Source of the DNA: Nectonema munidae
Lineage: Eukaryota; Nematomorpha; Nectonematoida; Nectonematidae
DNA: 64,000 nucleotides
Direction of reading: 5' to 3'
Assembly: GCA_030549495.1 (NCBI GenBank)
Contig: JAUIRK010000185.1
Location: 558,001 to 622,000, forward strand
Shown here: positions 35,901-47,993 of the stretch, piece after piece
Numbering within the stretch: position 1 is the first letter of the stretch
Layout: every line of letters begins with the position of its first letter
Notes under the pieces: generated by a model
The model's input: the letters and a program-made list of their open reading frames with translations, nothing else
Told to the model about the DNA's origin: nothing
The model's database searches: none
Translations under genes and position numbers: made by a program

Positions 35901-38900
35901 AGTCAGCCACATCCAAATTAGCTTCTACTGTTTTCACGGAATCTTCGTCACCACTCAAAGCTCTACCCTCTTCACACAACAACACACTACCGATATCAAC
36001 ACCTTCTTCAGATGGCAAACAAAAAGAATTCTTAGACTCTGTAACGCGCTTTTCTTTCTCGTTTTTGAATAAGAATCTTAATTATTATTGATGTTGCTGA
36101 AAATAAAATATTACTGAAAACTAATAGTATTTACAGTTTCTCTTAGTGAAAATATTTGGTCAAGTTACTAGTAAATACTAAAAATAGTATTATAATTAGG
36201 TTAAAATTTATTTAAACCATAATTTCGTCAATGAATTCTTTTGATATATAGCGAGTAGTCATCATGGGGATCAAAATCGCATTCCACATCCACAACTTCA
36301 TTTTCTAGCTCATAATCGGCCAGTTTCTTTGATCTTTTTGTTTAAATCACCCACTGAGATATCTTTCATCTTTTTCTTTCTTAAACCGTAATTTCAATTC
36401 TTCATTTGGGTTCAATGAACTTTTCATAAAAATTTTATTCTTCAGATTCCATATTAGAAGAAAGGATTTATCATCCATTCTCGTATTTTGTGGCCTTAAT
36501 TCTGAATAATACGTGATCTTTCAACTGGGATTTATAATTTAAAAATTGTCCTCGACTAAAATTCTCACTACATTAAATTGTTTTGTAAAAATAAGTTTTT
36601 GAAAAACATTAGAATATTTGTTTATATTATCGCGAACTTTTTCCTAAAAATTTTTGTCTACAATATGTTTTATCAAGTTCTGCTATATACAGCACATAAG
36701 ACGACACGTTTTAAAAAATATGTTGATGGTAATCTTCTTTTACCCCGGCAGATACTGTGAGTATATAGCTTTGTATAAATAAATAAATATTTCCTGATGA
36801 CAATCCTCTAATTACTAGCATTTACTCTTTCTCTTGGTAAATACAGTTAAATTTCAATATCTCGAACTAGAATCATGTTGCTTTGTTGAATGAAACCTTT
36901 GTTGAAACCAATGAAGAATACCTATCACCTCGAAGTGAATTTTCTGTAAGAATAGAATTCATATATAAATGATGTGAAAAATTGCTGTTTCCTAAATATA
37001 AAGCTTATTTCAAAGTATGCTCAAGTTCCCACGCCTTATGTTTACTACCATATTTATCTCAAATAACTGACAATTTTTTTATTTGATAAACACCCCCAAA
37101 TTCTCCACTCTTCAATATTTTTGCGGCTTATTCGTAGATAGTCGACTCTCTCGCATGTTGTTACGATCTAAGACATCTTAGATGAAAGCTATTCTTGAAA
37201 CAAAAATCATCTAGCATATTGCGCCAATGAGCGCAAGTTGTTTGGATCTATGCAAAAGCAGCAACATGAGAGTGTATAGATTAGGAAAAACATATATAGT
37301 GTATTTTTGACTATGACACATGTGTTACATACTTTTTAAGCATGACGTAAATTTTAAGTATTTTACGGATTAAAAAACAACCAGTTTTTTTCGTTCTTGG
37401 TATGATAAAATTAGTAACTAAATCGATACCACGTTTGGTGTATTTTTTGTCATATATACCAAATAATTTCCTCTATTTCAATTTTTAAGAATTTGTTTTT
37501 TATCAAAGGAAAGTATAATTATAAAATTTTAACAAAAGATGCCTTTTCTCAATTTACTATTAACAACGATTTTATCTTGAAACATTTCTTTCGTGCGGTT
37601 CACAATTGGTAGAATGCTTGTGGTGTAGCAATTAGCAAGAAATGGTATCTGGCATAAATATTAGATTATAATTGTGTAAAAAACTCTTTATTCTAGCCAA
37701 AATGTTATTTTTTCAACAACAAACAAGTGTATACGCTTATATTAAATGTAAGCTTGTGTTCTGATGGAGGTCTTTATCGATAAATAGTTTTGATTCCCTT
37801 TCTTTCCATAAGTTTGTTATATTGTATAAAACATTTTTGATTAGTTCTATATAATGATAAAAAATTGTATTTAACCTCACATTGTTAAGCCTTTTATTAA
37901 GCCAAGCGTGGTTCTATACTGAACAACGTTTGGAGGTATATAGGTACCCCATTCAATCACTGACCAGTTCCAACCGGGGTAAACATGTCTCACTACCCAG
38001 AAGCCGCTATTCCAACATGGATGAGGATATTGATTCTATAAGGCATGGTTGACTGGATAAATTTTATCTCTTGAATTGGTCTAAAGTGCTGGGTACTCAA
38101 GGGATGAAGATTTATTTCGAAAATACAACTGTATACGTCTCTGAGTACGTAAGTATAATGAACCAGCGGTTAACAAAAAATGCAAAATTAAAATGAAACT
38201 TGGAAATTTAGGAGATTTTATTTCAAAAAAGAGTTTTGTTCTGAATCTTTTAAAAAGAAAAATACTCAGATTTATTAGTAAAATATTGTTTAAAACAACT
38301 CACCATAAGTTATTTTGCTCGTAGATTTTTGAAAACACAAAACTTTGTAAGTGGTTTTAAAGAATCGTGAATATAATAAATAATGCTCATTCTGATTAAG
38401 TTCGCTATCACAGTCTTTACTCGTGTGATTCATGAGCCTACTTTTTTTAGAAAGTGAATCTGATGCAGGCAATCTTTAATTTTTATCCTTGAATTGAATT
38501 CCCTCTTTAAATAATGAGATGTGAGGGTCCTGGCTCTATTTTATTTGGATGTTATTTACTCTATCCACACTAACTTTACTTACATAATTCACATCTACCT
38601 GTCTTTCTTTATTAGATACCAAACCGTCCACTGTCTTTTATTATTTATGAATCACGACATAACTGGAAATATTTGGAACTATAAATTTCAGTCCAGGACA
38701 AACCAAATGCTCTACAATAATTTATGTTTCATTTTTACAATTGTCGATCACAGAATTCCTGTAAAAACATCGGAAGGATCAAAGTTCTAAATATAATTGT
38801 ACGCTCTTGAAACATCAGGCTTAAAATTGCGGATGTTGCTCTTCATTGCCACCATTTCTATTTTAATTCCTCACTCTTCCTCCCTCTCACATTCATTCTC

Positions 38901-41900
38901 TCTCCTTTTTATCTTATTTGCTCCTTCAAGGCCATTTCGATATTCATGCGAATGTTATGGATGATATGTAGCTTGTTATCATCACATCTAATAAACGTGT
39001 ACGTGTATAAAACATGAATTCATGAGCATAATACGTCAAAAGGATTTGCTTGCTTTAGTCAACGTTTCTATCTACATATATGCGTAATGCCCAGTAACTT
39101 CGTAAGTTGGCTGAGGGCTGTAGTCTTGGCGAGGCTTTTGCCATAAGGACTCTTTTCACCCTTGCGATGATATTCCTCCTTCATCATGTCTAGAAAATAT
39201 CTGAAGTTTGTATGAAAATGCATTTTCTTGTAAAATATGTAACTTAATACCAACATTAAGTTATGTAATTTGAGAATTACGAATACTATATACACTATGC
39301 AATTAATTAACTACGCCCATTATGAGTATCTTTTATACACTAAAAGATAGATTACAATAAAATATTTACATACCATTGCTCGATTCAACATAGTTTTTTG
39401 AATTTTGTATGCGACGTATTCCACGTTCCCCAATTTTCTAATAATTTTAGAGCGCAGTGCAACCTCTTCCCTTTTTTTTGGAGCCGCCTCTATGTACACT
39501 TTTGTATAAAATGGATGTTAACAAAAAACAAAATTGTGAAATAAACATAAGCCTAATTGGCATAGAACAAGCTTTGGATGTTGTCTATTTTTCAATGTAT
39601 ATCATTGTTTTCAATTGCGTAAAATTTTCTTAATAAATAAACCGAATAAACAAAATTTTAAACTGGTCTTTTGTCAATTTGATGGTCTTTTACGACAAAA
39701 GCCTATTATCTCTTCCAAGTCTTTTGTTTTTCTAATCTTGCGGAGGAATCGTTGTAAAACTTTTTGTTGTTAATTTGTATAAAAAATCATTGAATAAAAA
39801 AACTAAGTAAACCGTTTGTTCGAAAACGAACAAGAAAAATAAAGATAGCAAAATTGCACAAGAAAATGAGTATGTAACATAAAAAACAAACTGGTTTATT
39901 GAAAATGTAAAACAAAAGAATAATGGCGTTAAATATAAAAAGCTAGGCAATTTAAAGATCATTTTATGAACTTTTTCAGTATGTTTTTATTTTCATCTAA
40001 ATTAATATTTCTAAGACTTTAATCTTCTCGGATTTCATTTTTGAGAACTTAAATCAAAAATAAAGTTAGCAAAAATTGCCACAGAAGCATTGTAAAACGA
40101 ATCTCAAGTTTAAATACTTTAATCCTAAAGAGGTGACGTAATTTTCATTAGAAAGAAAAAAATTTCACGATTCGGTGAAGGATTTTCTCTCTTTATAATC
40201 AGTCCTTTTCTTTTTTAATATTAAGTAAAAGAAGATTCCTAAAAAATGATTTGGTTTTAATTTATGTAGAAATATTGAAATATATAAACTAAAAAAGTGT
40301 TTTAAACCCTTTTCTCTAATCACAATTTGGAACTCATTTAAAATGGCATCAACCATTTCATTTTAATTTAAATAAGAAGGATATCTAGAAAAATAAGTAT
40401 CTTATTTCATGAAAATTTATGTTAAAATTAGTTGCTTTCACTTTATTATAACATGGAGGAACATCCATTAAATTCGTTCGTGTCCAGTTTAATTGATAAA
40501 GTTTTTGCGAGAAGTCTTTGAAATTTATAGTCATCTTGAAATGGTTCACTTAAATTTTTTATCTTTTAAAAAATAATAAAATTTATAATAAAAAACATAT
40601 CTTAAACTCAGCGAGTCTGTTATGCTTGCATAACTACAGTTTTGTTCAAATGATTTTTGTAAGACGGAATTTTATCAGAAGATTCATGCAAACATATCCT
40701 GTCTCATAATGATTTATTTTATTATATTCAAATTTTTGACTTGATCAAATATCAATACCTTCAAGTCAATGAAGTCTTGGCAATCTGTATCGTAATAGTG
40801 AATAGAATAATTCCGGTTGCTTTAATGAGAACTTTTTAAAAATATAATTTGAAATCCTTCATGTTAATCGTTGATTTTCGTTTTGTGAGAATGATTATTA
40901 TTATTATAAGAAATATGAAAACTCTATTGGTAACACTATGCTACAAAGAAATTTTTTTTCTTGTGTCAGAAATATTTTAACTATTTCTATTCATTTTTGT
41001 TTCTGAAATTCAAATATAATCTTGCTTTTTCCTCATCAGGTCTAGTTTTTTGTCTAAATGTGATTAAATTAATAGTTTATTAATATAAAAATACAATTAT
41101 TAAAAAAACATGAAGATTTTTTATTAAAAAAAAGATTAAACTTCATTTTACAAAAATATACTAGTAAAGAGACATTTTTCAACATTTTGAATGCTGGGTA
41201 ATGGGAATATCTCTTTTTAAAGACCAATAATAGTCTGCCATCATTACAGCGTCCCATCGTCCTTGATGACGGTTTTCCATTTCTATGGAAACGTTCGCCT
41301 TGTTCATCGCTAACGTCTAAATAAAAATGGTAGGAAGAAGGAATCTTTCTTGCCTGTGTGAAACAAATGGCGCTGGTAGTTTCAAGAGGGGACAACCTAA
41401 AATGGCAAGTAATTTATTCTATAGGAGAAGGTGGGAAAGGACCAGTGATCAACTCTTGTAAGTCCAAGAGATTCAGAAGAGGCGGAGGGCAAATGAACAA
41501 TCCTGAGATAATGAGTGTTGGTTGCGGGAGGAGAGGAACGGTGATGAATTATCACGAACAGTAGATTGTATGAAGTTATCAGGTGAGAAAGAATGAGTCC
41601 TGAAACGCCTACGAATAAAGAACATGGAACAGTTATCAGCTGAAACGACCGACGTATGTAATGGAGTAGGCTTTTTCTTTGGATCCATAGTTGCAACATG
41701 CAGATGAAGAGCTTTGTTTCATCAAGACATTTGTGAGTAAACAATATTTGGCTCTTTGTGTTGCTTTATCTGATAGTTTGACCGCTAAAACTTTAGTGCC
41801 ATTTGTAAAGAGTTTTAATGCTCATCGTTGTTGTAGATTTTGTCTGGTCGCCCGAGATGAAATGAGAATTTACCTTTAGTAATGATATTATAAGCAAACA

Positions 41901-44900
41901 TTTCTTTAAAATGCTTGATGTTTTTCATTACCTATTTTTATTGCAAAATTTTCTCTCTGCTCTTCGTTACTTTACTTGTGACCAAATACTCATCGAAGCA
42001 CATAGACACACACCACTCTACTGCCTCTCCTACCCCCGATGGACCCAAGTTCTCTCTTCGCATTGCTCAACTAGAGGAAAACATTAACACCAACACCATC
42101 CTACTAGAAGAGTTCGATTGAGAGCCTGGGAACATATCTAAGAAGATCAAGAAGAAGAAATTCACAGTAGAGAAGACAAGCAAGGCTCCAGCGGTCACCG
42201 ATGTTCCGTCTACTCCAATTACTCTATCGTTTTACAATTTACTCCATAACCCATTCCTATCGACGTCAGAAAACGTGAGCTGAAGGTTACTCTACGGGAT
42301 CAACCCTAACATTAGAATTTCGGATGATGTGCTCGCCATGTGAACGTAACCCGGTCGAACACATCCTTTCATTCTTCCCGCAACAAACAATGACCATGGG
42401 CGTATAGCAATGAAAGAAAGACTGGAGCAACTGATCACCCTCCAACGATCTATTACTCACATGGGTGAGCTTAGTGTTGGATTTCTTAGTATTAGATATT
42501 CGGCAACCAAAACTACCATAGTGCTCTCAAGACCTTCCTAGACTCAACCCTTATCTCATCCAATAAGTTTTGTCCCTTCGGAACTCAGAACCGGTTTCAT
42601 CAGTGGGTCGGCCATATTGGTGGTAATAAAGAGATCTTTCAGAAGCTATAGTCTATTATCACCATTAATTTGTCCTATTGTCCATCCTAAACAGGCCCAT
42701 TGGCTACTTGCCCTTCCTATAACTCACAGCTTTACTCTATGCAGGTTACCAAGATCCTTTGACAGACTTCTTAACCATAATGAAGTTCCCGTTGTTGCGG
42801 TATCCTGTATTACGATCAGAAATCCACAAAGCAATGTCTATCCAGTTGGGCACTATCATTTGACAAAGGAGAGCATGTTCGCCGATCCTTACAGCCTCGA
42901 TGTTATTAAGCCCATAAGTTTGGAAGCTGTACTTAAGGACTATACGGAAGACTTCCTTAGATCTTCATCTTTGATTCATAACAAGGCCATCATTACGTCA
43001 GTGTTTGAAGTATAAAAAATCCCTCATATCCACTGTGTTAGTTATTCGACCCCTAAACGTGTCATTACTGCACAGTATGCTAGAATCATCCTCCATCGGG
43101 GTTATTGCCTCTATTTCTAATGTCTTTAATCAGTTTAAATTAACTTTTTATTTTTGAAAAACCATTTTCAACAGCGTTTAACATATACGAATAAGATGAT
43201 AGGAACTGAAGTTTTATTCGAGAACTGTTGGCAATAAAAAATCTTTTATTTTTGGGGTTTTATGTATAGCAGCAGCATTGTCCATAATAAACCAAAAAAC
43301 TTCATCATTTTCAGGTAGCTGTTCAACAAGTTCTAAAAATTCATGTAGTTGACGGAACAGTTATAGGTTTTAAAATTTAAAAAACCCTTAGTACAGTTAA
43401 TTGCAAAGGGAAGCGTAGTGTTCTTGAATCTTTTGTAGGTATAACAGTTATAGCTCTTTTACCTTTATTTGACCTCTCATATGGTCTTATAAGATGAAAG
43501 TTAAAAGCCCATCTAAAAATATGTTGTGGTCTTTTGGCGCATTTTATGTCATGAACAAAGCGTATTCTTGTTTTAAGTTAATACTCCTTTACATGTTGAT
43601 AGCTTAATGTAATTTTAATTTTATTCACTAGTTGATTTTGAATAGAAGTTAAACTTGATTCAAAGTTATATTTGCCTTTTAGCCCCTCTTTTATTTTCTG
43701 TAATGTGATTGTAGGCATTTCTTCGACAAGTTTCTCGATATAATTCAGTTTTTCATCATCAAATGAACTTACCTTATGCCCTCCATGTTTTTTTTAACTA
43801 CTCCATCACTTGGCTGATGAGTATTTTAAAAATAAAATGCCAGCAGCGTCTTTCATCTCAATCCATCTTTCAACACTAAGTCTCGAAGTTTTCTTTTTTC
43901 CAGTTGAAATACTTTCACGCATTTTAAGTGAGAAAAAGATAATAAAGCTGAGAGATATTATATGTGAAGTAAAATCAAAGACACAAAAAAGAAAATCAAA
44001 AAAAATCAAAGACACTAACTGCCTCTTTATATACATGATTTAATCTGACCGATGCGAATGCATTTGCTAATTTCACTCTTTTACATATTTTAGTCTACGT
44101 TGTGCTTGTAACTTTAAAGTGTTTTTGTAAAAAACAAATAAATTATTTTTGAATAATTTTTTTAACTTTTGCAGAACATAAATTTTCATATGTTTATATA
44201 ATCACTTATCGTTTTTATTGGTAAATTACAGATAAATTAGAATAAATGTAGATTTTATAGTATTTTTTACTCATAAAATATGAATTCTATCGGAATTTGT
44301 TCTAAAAATAAATTTATATATGTTATAAACTTCATATTCATGCACTTTAGGAATAGTTACAAATATTTTAAAAAAAATTGAGCAAAAAATCAAACTTAAA
44401 ATTTAATAAGACGCACTTGGAGTAAAAATGGTATAGATACTTTACTTTGTCTCTGGTTTGATTCAACATCGAACCTTCCTTACCCATTTTTTTTATTAAA
44501 GTTGGACACTTTTACCTTTTTGATTACAACAACAAAGGTACTTTTATTCTTTAAACAGAATTTTTCGCTAGGACTATTTGCCAGTATCGCTGCGTTTCAT
44601 TACCTAGTTGATTCTTTCAATCAGGATTGGTCACCAGGCATCCCAAAATGAAAAACATCTGCTGAAATTAATTTTAAAAACCAATTTCTGAAAGTTTAAC
44701 GTAACGATATTTTCTCATGTGTCTATATAGAATAGGGGTAGGAGTGGGATAATACTCCATGAAATATAAGACAACGATTGCACACTTTTTGTTTAAGGTT
44801 TCTACAACGACGTTATCTTTGTCTTCGCTAGATGATTCTTTATCTTATACTGAAAATAACCTATCTTTAACTTCTTCACTACAGACCATTGACTCCATAT

Positions 44901-45691
44901 CACCCATCTATACGAATTCACCTATAACTCCAGCAAAAGCTAACTCTTCGCAGTCTTCAGACATTTTCTTAAACGATGGTAGTATGTTTTCACTACGTAT
45001 AACTTTTTTTAATATTTTTTATTTGCCAAGCAAACACTCAAAAAGATCTTAAAGACTCTTCCAAAAAGACCACTCGATGCTTACTATGTAAGAAAAAGAC
45101 TGGACTAACTGGTAAGAAAAGAATTTTTTTCTACGCCTCTTATCTCTCTCTGTCTAGAATGAACTGTAATGCACCCGCAATATGTGCCCGGAAATCGCAT
45201 CACTAAATTTGTTGATGCTATGCGCACTTCACCTTCAAAAATATCAATTTAGGATTTTTATTGAATTCAATAATCTCATCCTTGTATTTTTTATATTTTT
45301 TTCAAAGAGCTACAAATTGGAAATAAGTGATATGCGAGCAATTCTATTATATTGCATATAACCTTATATCACTGATTGCTATTTAGCTATTCTTTATATA
45401 AAAACATTTTCTAAAATTTTTTTGATATACAAGATTATTTTAAATATATTTCATGAAATTTAATATTGGTAAACGGTTTTAAATATATGCACAAAATAAT
45501 TGAATTGTATGTAACGTTTACCTTGTTATGCGACGTTTTTAGGGTTTTCATGTCGTTGTGGTGGCCTTTTTTGTTGTGAGCATCGCTACAGTGATCGACA
45601 CAACTGCACCTTCAACTACAAAGAACTTGGAGAAAAAGAACTACGCCGAAACAACCCGCAAATCAACGCACAGAAGCTACACAAAATCTAA
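32934..45691 (+). CDS. A20/AN1 zinc-finger protein, ZFAND5/6-like
   Basis: Five coding exons: 32934-33174, 35874-36040, 44798-44978, 45031-45111 and 45543-45691, joined in phases 1, 0, 1, 1. All introns are GT-AG. The product is about 272 residues. Residues 16-35 form an A20 zinc finger (C16, C20, C32, C35). A Ser/Thr-rich linker follows with a short poly-Ala run. Residues 213-245 form an AN1 finger with C213, C216, C227, C229, C234, H237, H243 and C245; the end is QINAQKLHKI, matching the family's VVGEKIQKI tail. Vertebrate ZFAND5/6 are about 210 residues, so the linker is longer here. The family binds ubiquitin through A20 and acts in proteasome and stress-linked signalling in the cytosol. 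Exons 2 and 3 are less conserved and rest mainly on splice sites and phase. Intron 2 is about 8.8 kb and full of fossil elements. Confidence 0.88.
33994..34090 (+). mobile_element. 71-bp retroinserted SINE-like sequence with GAA tail
   Basis: A 13-bp duplication ATATCTTAGATGA lies at 33994-34006 and 34078-34090. Between them is a 71-bp insert ending in repeated GAA. Target duplication of this length plus a simple-repeat tail indicates LINE-driven retroposition. It interrupts the repeat shared with 37163-37366. No Pol III box is visible in this short piece. Confidence 0.65.
34078..34312 (+). repeat. intron repeat, copy 1
   Basis: Shares long blocks with 37163-37366 in the same orientation, including ATCTATGCAAAAGCAG and GATTAGGAAAAACATAT, then GACACATGTGTTACAT-like sequence. 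Both copies lie in introns of the ZFAND-like gene. Non-coding; class unknown. Confidence 0.7.
34600..34665. mobile_element. remnant of a TTAA mini-element
   Basis: AAAGCAGACACTT and the palindrome GGGACACCGGTGTCCC, followed by CCTCAAAAGG, match the right half of copies A and H. The termini are eroded. Confidence 0.4.
35298..35435. mobile_element. TTAA-flanked mini-element, copy F
   Basis: The right TTAA is at 35432; the left has mutated to TATAA. Ends are CCCTTTCATTACCAG and CACCAAAGGG. Interior boxes are AAGACGATATTT, AGCAGAAGATTC and AGCAGACGAAGG. It sits in intron 1 of the ZFAND-like gene. Confidence 0.65.
36230..36480 (-). pseudogene. degraded coding-like segment, unknown
   Basis: In three frames the - strand gives NPNEELKLRFKKEKDERYLS, ISVGDLNKKIKETG and LADYELENEVVDVECDFDPH. 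Together they read like one acidic protein interrupted by shifts. I do not recognise the family. It lies in intron 2 of the ZFAND-like gene and may be a transposon relic. Confidence 0.25.
37163..37366 (+). repeat. intron repeat, copy 2
   Basis: Second copy of the repeat at 34078-34312, without the GAA-tailed insertion. It starts near ACATCTTAGATGAAAG and ends near TTTTAAGTATTTTAC. Confidence 0.7.
37367..39067. other. intron DNA, nothing recognised
   Basis: Part of ZFAND-like intron 2. Open frames at 38290-38472 (-) and 38521-38790 (+) show no domain or splice support. Confidence 0.3.
39068..39189 (-). CDS. candidate terminal exon of an unknown gene
   Basis: After a fair acceptor (ATTTTCTAG|AC) the - strand reads MMKEEYHRKGEKSPYGKSLA then KTTALSQLTKLLGITHICR and a stop. 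Codon use (AAG, CTC, GCC) is unlike the AT-rich flanks, which favours coding history. It lies inside intron 2 of the ZFAND-like gene, on the opposite strand. The rest of the gene was not found and no family is recognised. Confidence 0.3.
39296..41199. other. intron DNA, nothing recognised
   Basis: AT-rich; short - strand frames at 39732-39962 and 40165-40356 look like chance frames. Confidence 0.3.
41200..41395 (-). pseudogene. fossil of a repeat-family ORF with a DEQGERFH motif
   Basis: The - strand reads DVSDEQGERFHRN and, after a one-frame shift, RHQGRWDAVMMADYYWSLKR. I recall the pairing (S-D/E-x-Q/H-GERFHQD, then YQGRWD-x-x-MMADYCW) from many uncharacterised, probably transposon-derived arthropod proteins. 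Only this short part survives. The element class is not clear to me. Confidence 0.5.
41640..43015 (+). pseudogene. degraded coding-like region, possibly transposon-derived
   Basis: A frame at 41691-41879 holds FVKSFNAHRCCRFCLVARDE, like the ES-F-A-x-x-x-CRFC segment of uncharacterised transposon proteins. Further on, a Pro/Ser/Thr-rich part (42000-42250) and a 132-codon frame at 42617-43015 (ESMFADPYSLDVIKPISLEA) continue with higher GC than the flanks. There are many stops; whether it is one relic or several is unknown. Confidence 0.35.
43140..44040 (-). pseudogene. IS630/Tc1-mariner-like transposase
   Basis: From the N-terminus: a helix-turn-helix-like WIEMKDAAGILFLKYSSAK, then KHGGHKVSSFDDEKLNYIEK and LVEEMPTITLQKIKEGL, then a middle block (IRPYERSNKGKRAITVIPTK), then EFLELVEQLPENDEVFWFIM and DNAAAIHKTPKIKDFLLP. 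The FIMDNAxIHK block carries the second catalytic Asp of this superfamily. Frames shift at least twice and the C-terminal catalytic acid region near 43140-43200 is eroded. It lies in intron 2 of the ZFAND-like gene. Confidence 0.7.
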
Positions 45692-46515
45692 ATTCCGGAT
45701 CCAGCTTTCCATTCTCTGCAGTCATACATCACCATTTTTGTATATCATATATATATATATATGTGTGTATGCCCTCACAAATAACATGCTTTCCCATGAG
45801 CCCAGTTTCATGATTTATGTTCCTCGAGTTTATTATAACCCCGTTTTATGACACTTTTATATATGTGCTTAGAAGTAACGAACGCATCAATGGTTCTTGC
45901 TATGAATTAATACGTGCTTGTAAATTTTGCGCAGCGTGTTTGCTTGATTTATATAGAGTTTGTCTGGTTTTCATGCAGAAATAGTTCGGCAAAGCATACA
46001 CGTTCTTTTTGAAAGGCATTAGAGTGCGTATCTGTCATAAAATTTTGTCCCCTGTCGTCGTCTTACATCGACACACTACCACATTGTTCCTCTCGTTAAC
46101 TTATCTAGAGAAGGATGTCAGCCTTGTTGCGCCATTTATTATTACTACTACTGTATCATTGGAACTTTTTTCCTTGTTTGTGGTATCATGTTTTACATTT
46201 ATTTTACTTATAGACCCTGTCTGCTATTTTGAGCGGAGCGACAAAGATGCTCCACAGCGCACTGTATACAGACACGGGTGAAACTTCATGCATTGATTTT
46301 TATTTTGCACAAACAACACCCAACTAATTTTAGTTGCATTTCTCAATGATCTAATGCTTACTTTACATTAATAATACCTTTTCTTGTGTCAGGCGTGTTT
46401 TATGTTAGTCCTTTTCTCTTTGATAAACACATTTATGTATTCTTATATATTATAATCTTTAATGATATTAATATTTTAAACAGCATCATGAACTATATAC
46501 AACTGTTTACGTTTA

Positions 46516-46521
46516 AATAAA
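46516..46521 (+). promoter_or_regulatory. candidate polyadenylation signal of the ZFAND-like gene
   Basis: AATAAA in TTTAAATAAAGTTTTT, about 825 bp after the stop codon, the first canonical signal I found downstream. This implies a 3' UTR of about 0.85 kb. Confidence 0.4.
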
Positions 46522-47459
46522 GTTTTTAACTATTTCTTCTTTATCAATTTTCTATCCCAAAAATACAATGCATTGCCAGTAAGCGGTTTATAATAACAAT
46601 TATTCTTCTTTATTTGTGGCATGGTATATTTACAAATTGAAAATTTGTGCATAAAAATGTTTTAAAATTTTAAACTTTCCATTTTTTTAATTTGCTATCT
46701 TATTTGTTTTCTCTCAAAATATGTTTCATATTTTTTCCTTTTCGTATTTGTGTGCCTATTACTCTGTTGTAATTTATGAAAGTAGACTATCTTAAATTTT
46801 TTTTTTGCAATTTTCAAAATTACTGGTTTGGAAATACCACTGGAGAAGAAATATTCAAGCAATCCTAATAGAGTGTATTCAGCGCATACGTAAATTTATA
46901 AGACTACTTTATATTTTTTTTTACAAAATTGATGAAATTTAAAAACTATACTTCCAGCGAAAATATTTTAATTAAATTTGCATATCGCATATACACTAGT
47001 TTAAAAAAAACAAAAAAAGTGTGGGGCGAATAGGCTTTTCATTTGAAAATGAAGTAGTCTATCAGGCACACTACAGGAATTGTTGAAAGGATATTTGATC
47101 GATGGAGAAAACAAATGACTGAAGGTTGGAGAGTTTTATATGAGTGAATGTAGTCTGAAGGAAAAAAAATCTACTAGATACGCTGTGATGTTTATTTGAA
47201 AAAAATGTGTTTGATTCAGGGGCGTATATTCTTGAAATTATTAGAGGGGCGGAGTTTCAAGCGTCTTCCAAAAAAGACAACAAAATTTGAGAATTCCTAC
47301 TCCTCACTTGTCTATTCTATTTCATTCTTAATTAAGCTTACTGTAAACTTTAACCCCCGCCCTATTAAGCTTAATGTCAACAATGAATGAGGCTTATAAA
47401 TAGCTCCTTCTTTCCCCCTTCAAATAGTGCCCCCCCCCTCCAAATTTTGTGGGAGGGGG
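46522..47459. other. intergenic DNA with a possible MITE end
   Basis: CAGGGGCGTATATTC at 47219 looks like a hAT-type left end, but no matching right end was found before the homopolymer region. Otherwise nothing was recognised. Confidence 0.3.
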
Positions 47460-47617
47460 GGGGGAAAATAAATCAAATAAAAAAAAAAAATTTTAAATTT
47501 TTTTTAAAAAAAAAAAATCATTTTTTTTTTTTCTTTTCCTTCTTTAAAAAATATTTTTTTAAAAAAAAAAAAATAAAAAAAAACACAACAAAAATAATTC
47601 ACTTTTTTAATTAATTT

Positions 47618-47653
<36 letters not shown>

Positions 47654-47720
47654 GTTTGTAATTTTTTTTTTTTTTTTTTTTTATTAAAAAAAAAAAGAGT
47701 AGGATTTATTACTCCCCAAA

Positions 47721-47762
<42 letters not shown>
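47460..47762. repeat. poly(A)/poly(T)-rich low-complexity block
   Basis: Runs of about 30 and 40 A and about 24 T alternate, preceded by a G-run at 47455-47463. Such a block is prone to length errors in assembly. Open frames across it (for example 47387-47614) are artefacts. Confidence 0.85.
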
Positions 47763-47764
<2 letters not shown>

Positions 47765-47993
47765 ATTACTTCATTTTTCTCAGCATTTCAAAAATAGTTT
47801 AAAAGCTAAATTGGTGCAAGCTACAAAAATATACAAAAAGTAAAATAACTTAACATTTTGCAATGATTTGCCTTTTATAATAAATTTTAAGGAAAAAAAG
47901 TCTATCAGAAAAAATTATAGAGCTTCAACAAAAACAAAATTTTTACAGCATAACTTAAGTTTTTTGAAAACTAATTTGACGTATCCCCTACAG

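Noticed and set aside
45715-45851. Extension of the last ZFAND exon frame in another frame
   Set aside because: The AN1 frame ends cleanly at HKI-stop as in the family; the longer frame reads the AN1 exon out of frame.
46009-46281. 90-codon open frame after the ZFAND-like stop
   Set aside because: It lies within the inferred 3' UTR, has no domain and no splice support.
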